From NCBI GenBank assembly GCA_000512085.1, contig ASPP01024418.1:1-20418 (forward strand): a DNA stretch of 20,418 nt, read 5' to 3'. Each line of letters opens with the position of its first letter. The first letter of the stretch is position 1. Shown one piece after another: positions 19,850 to 20,418 of the stretch. Below the pieces are notes generated by a model. The model made no database searches, was not told the origin of the DNA, and saw only the letters and a program-made list of their open reading frames with translations. This DNA comes from Reticulomyxa filosa (taxonomy: Eukaryota; Foraminifera; Reticulomyxidae). The translations under genes and the position numbers were made by a program.

Positions 19850-20347
19850 TTTGTGTGAGAAATAAACTTGCAACAAAGATCTTGCAAAGGCATTTGGCAA
19901 TGGGATATTTCTTTTGAGTAGCCATGTCACATAAATGTCCTGTTTTTTCGAGTTTCCCTTCAGTCCGTACTTAACAACATGATTCGCAATTGGAAATCTA
20001 CAGTCGATTCCATCTTTCAAAATCATATGCTGAGAATTGTTGTCAAACAAGTAAACGCGGTTAATCTTTGATTTTTTCTGTGCAAATGCGGTCCCCAGCA
20101 CTGTCACTAACAAGTCTCTTATTTCTTTAAAGACTGTCATTTTCGCAATTAGAAAATCGGGAACCGTCACTTTTTCAAATGTCTTTTCGTGAAACTCATC
20201 ACACAAAAGAATCACCATTCGATCCAAAAAAGACAGCTCCATTATGCTTTTGCTTGACGTTTCTTGACCGTCGTTCCCGCTCACTGTCTTTCTATCCATT
20301 ATTTGGCGCAGTGACCGCAGGTATTGTCTGTGAATTTTGATGTTCAA
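16008..20347 (-). CDS. Unrecognised multidomain protein: acidic repeats, coiled coil, SPRY-like C-terminus (5' partial)
   Basis: Exons from the 5' end: 19868-20347 (first ATG at 20299), 18925-19766, 18708-18822, 18210-18613, 17705-18105, 16614-17630, 16008-16508. From that ATG the model is about 1,237 residues once two single-base frame slips in the second exon (at 19697-19701 and 19493-19497) are allowed for. The first exon may begin at an acceptor near 20328, so the true start may lie outside. Residues 30-130 (INRVYLFDNNSQHM, CRFPIANHVVKYG) vaguely resemble a GAF domain. About 195-310 carry five copies of an S-P/V-I-x-D-F-D motif. About 520-700 are coiled coil (EEVEERGLQLLEERKKLI onward). 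About 938-965 are K/D/E-rich. Residues 1035-1230 (GEIFKFQLEV, LWWIGILEG, GLGLCCDRGCMYHG, LDIEISVKNGNLAVLRISLE) look like a SPRY-type beta sandwich. Coiled coil plus SPRY recalls TRIM-like scaffolds, but no RING or B-box is seen. Confidence 0.75.
16509..16613 (-). other. Intron before the SPRY-like last exon
   Basis: 105 bp, donor GTTTGT at 16613, acceptor GTTAG at 16510-16509, phase 0. The join gives FLLDKK-IHAGEIFKF. It includes a TATATATATACA stretch at about 16541-16553 like other introns in the window. Confidence 0.8.
16935..17015 (-). repeat. K/D/E-coding hexamer repeat
   Basis: Plus-strand ctttat/ctttttc units encode a KDKDEDKSKDNDKDKEKEK stretch. The composition is very close to the tract in the coiled-coil gene at 3690-3775, although the two proteins are unrelated. 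This suggests a genome-wide habit of codon-pair expansion and not shared ancestry. Confidence 0.75.
17631..17704 (-). other. Intron with (TAA)n microsatellite
   Basis: 74 bp, donor GTTTCG at 17704, acceptor AATAG at 17632-17631, phase 0, join GLHDSQID-LHVPNVTF. A TTA/TAA run at 17636-17656 lies right against the acceptor. Confidence 0.75.
18106..18209 (-). other. Intron rich in TATACGTA palindromes
   Basis: 104 bp, donor GTGTAC at 18209, acceptor ATCAG at 18107-18106, phase 1, join NKYNYVG-EEVEERG. It has no stop in the upstream frame at first, but contains gtatacgta and cgtacg palindromes and cytosine-rich parts unlike the flanking exons. Confidence 0.7.
18614..18707 (-). other. Intron with internal A16 run
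   Basis: 94 bp, donor GTATTT at 18707, acceptor CTTAG at 18615-18614, phase 2. The join ISPTY-S-DLREDIG restores a charged helical protein sequence. A run of about 18 T on the plus strand (18651-18668) lies inside. Confidence 0.75.
18823..18924 (-). other. Intron of the right-hand gene
   Basis: 102 bp, donor GTTATT at 18924, acceptor AACAG at 18824-18823, phase 1, join RSVSE-D-SWKNKHIQG. The intron contains a run of about 14 A on the coding strand. Confidence 0.75.
19493..19497 (-). other. Apparent frame slip 2 in the right-hand gene
   Basis: Coding strand ACGAAAAAGAAGG. Before this point the frame gives KSPIMDNKFDWDT, and after it a different frame gives SSNIRYSVDIDDEKW. Both are units of the same internal repeat, so both frames are coding. 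No GT donor lies between them, so an intron cannot explain it. One extra A in the run of five would restore a single frame. Confidence 0.7.
19697..19701 (-). other. Apparent frame slip 1 in the right-hand gene
   Basis: Coding strand GGCAAAAATTTG. The upstream frame gives GLNEEDADQLFNSLKAK and then stops at once. The other frame continues NLIGLNESKEEESDTQ. One extra A in the run of five joins them. There is no canonical donor between the two segments. Confidence 0.6.
19767..19867 (-). other. Intron with (TA)n microsatellite
   Basis: 101 bp, donor GTTTAT at 19867, acceptor AAAAAAAAG at 19768-19767, phase 0, join FARSLLQ-YCKDNQG. It holds a TA run at about 19823-19846 and an A tract directly before the acceptor. 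Confidence 0.75.
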
Positions 20348-20370
20348 TATTACAATTTTTAAAAATAATA

Positions 20371-20376
20371 ATCGTA

Positions 20377-20416
<40 letters not shown>

Positions 20417-20418
20417 AA
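20371..20418. repeat. Poly(A) tract at the window edge
   Basis: About 30 A in a row on the plus strand close to the end of the window. On the coding strand of the right-hand gene this is a T run, which would fit an intron or upstream region before the exon at 19868-20347. Confidence 0.7.

Noticed and set aside
1-20418. tRNA, rRNA, CRISPR arrays, bacterial operons or viral genes
   Set aside because: I saw no cloverleaf-like conserved boxes, no regularly spaced direct repeats and no polymerase, integrase or transposase motifs. All genes are spliced or typically eukaryotic.

Overview
The window looks like nuclear DNA from an AT-rich, intron-dense protist. The genes are compact and all read on the minus strand. 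Introns are short (about 60-165 bp), GT-AG and standard-code, and many carry TATATA/TATACGTA, TTA or TA simple repeats. The proteins have Lys/Asp/Glu, Ser and Asn runs. This texture reminds me of the foraminifer Reticulomyxa filosa; that is an impression from memory, not a database match.

Layout, left to right. 1-1030: no gene, but a near-perfect 61-bp-arm fold-back at 210-340. 1086-2831: an intronless PPIL4-type nuclear cyclophilin (cyclophilin domain, RRM, RS-rich tail) with a poly(A) signal just past its stop. 3130-6234: a six-exon coiled-coil protein of about 859 residues whose C-terminal end resembles that of axonemal DRC1/DRC2-type proteins. 6784-15717: a 19-exon gene of about 2,470 codons that I identify as rotatin (RTTN/Ana3), a centriole and basal-body armadillo-type scaffold. 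I reconstructed its splicing exon by exon from frame, phase and splice dinucleotides. 16008 to beyond 20299: a seven-exon gene, probably open at its 5' end, coding for an unrecognised protein of about 1,237 residues with a possible GAF-like N-terminus, an internal acidic repeat, a coiled coil, a K/D/E tract and a SPRY-like C-terminal beta domain. It needs two single-base corrections, both in runs of five A.

The four genes lie head to tail with about 300-550 bp between them, so they are probably separate transcription units. One is a spliceosome or transcription-linked factor, one is a firm ciliary/centriolar gene and one is a possible axonemal gene. If the organism is a non-flagellate amoeboid, the centriolar gene points to a cryptic flagellated stage or a retained microtubule-organising role.

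Most worth a second look: the hairpin at 210-340, the unclassified multidomain gene at the right end with its two frameshifts, and the A-tract acceptors with recurrent intron motifs.
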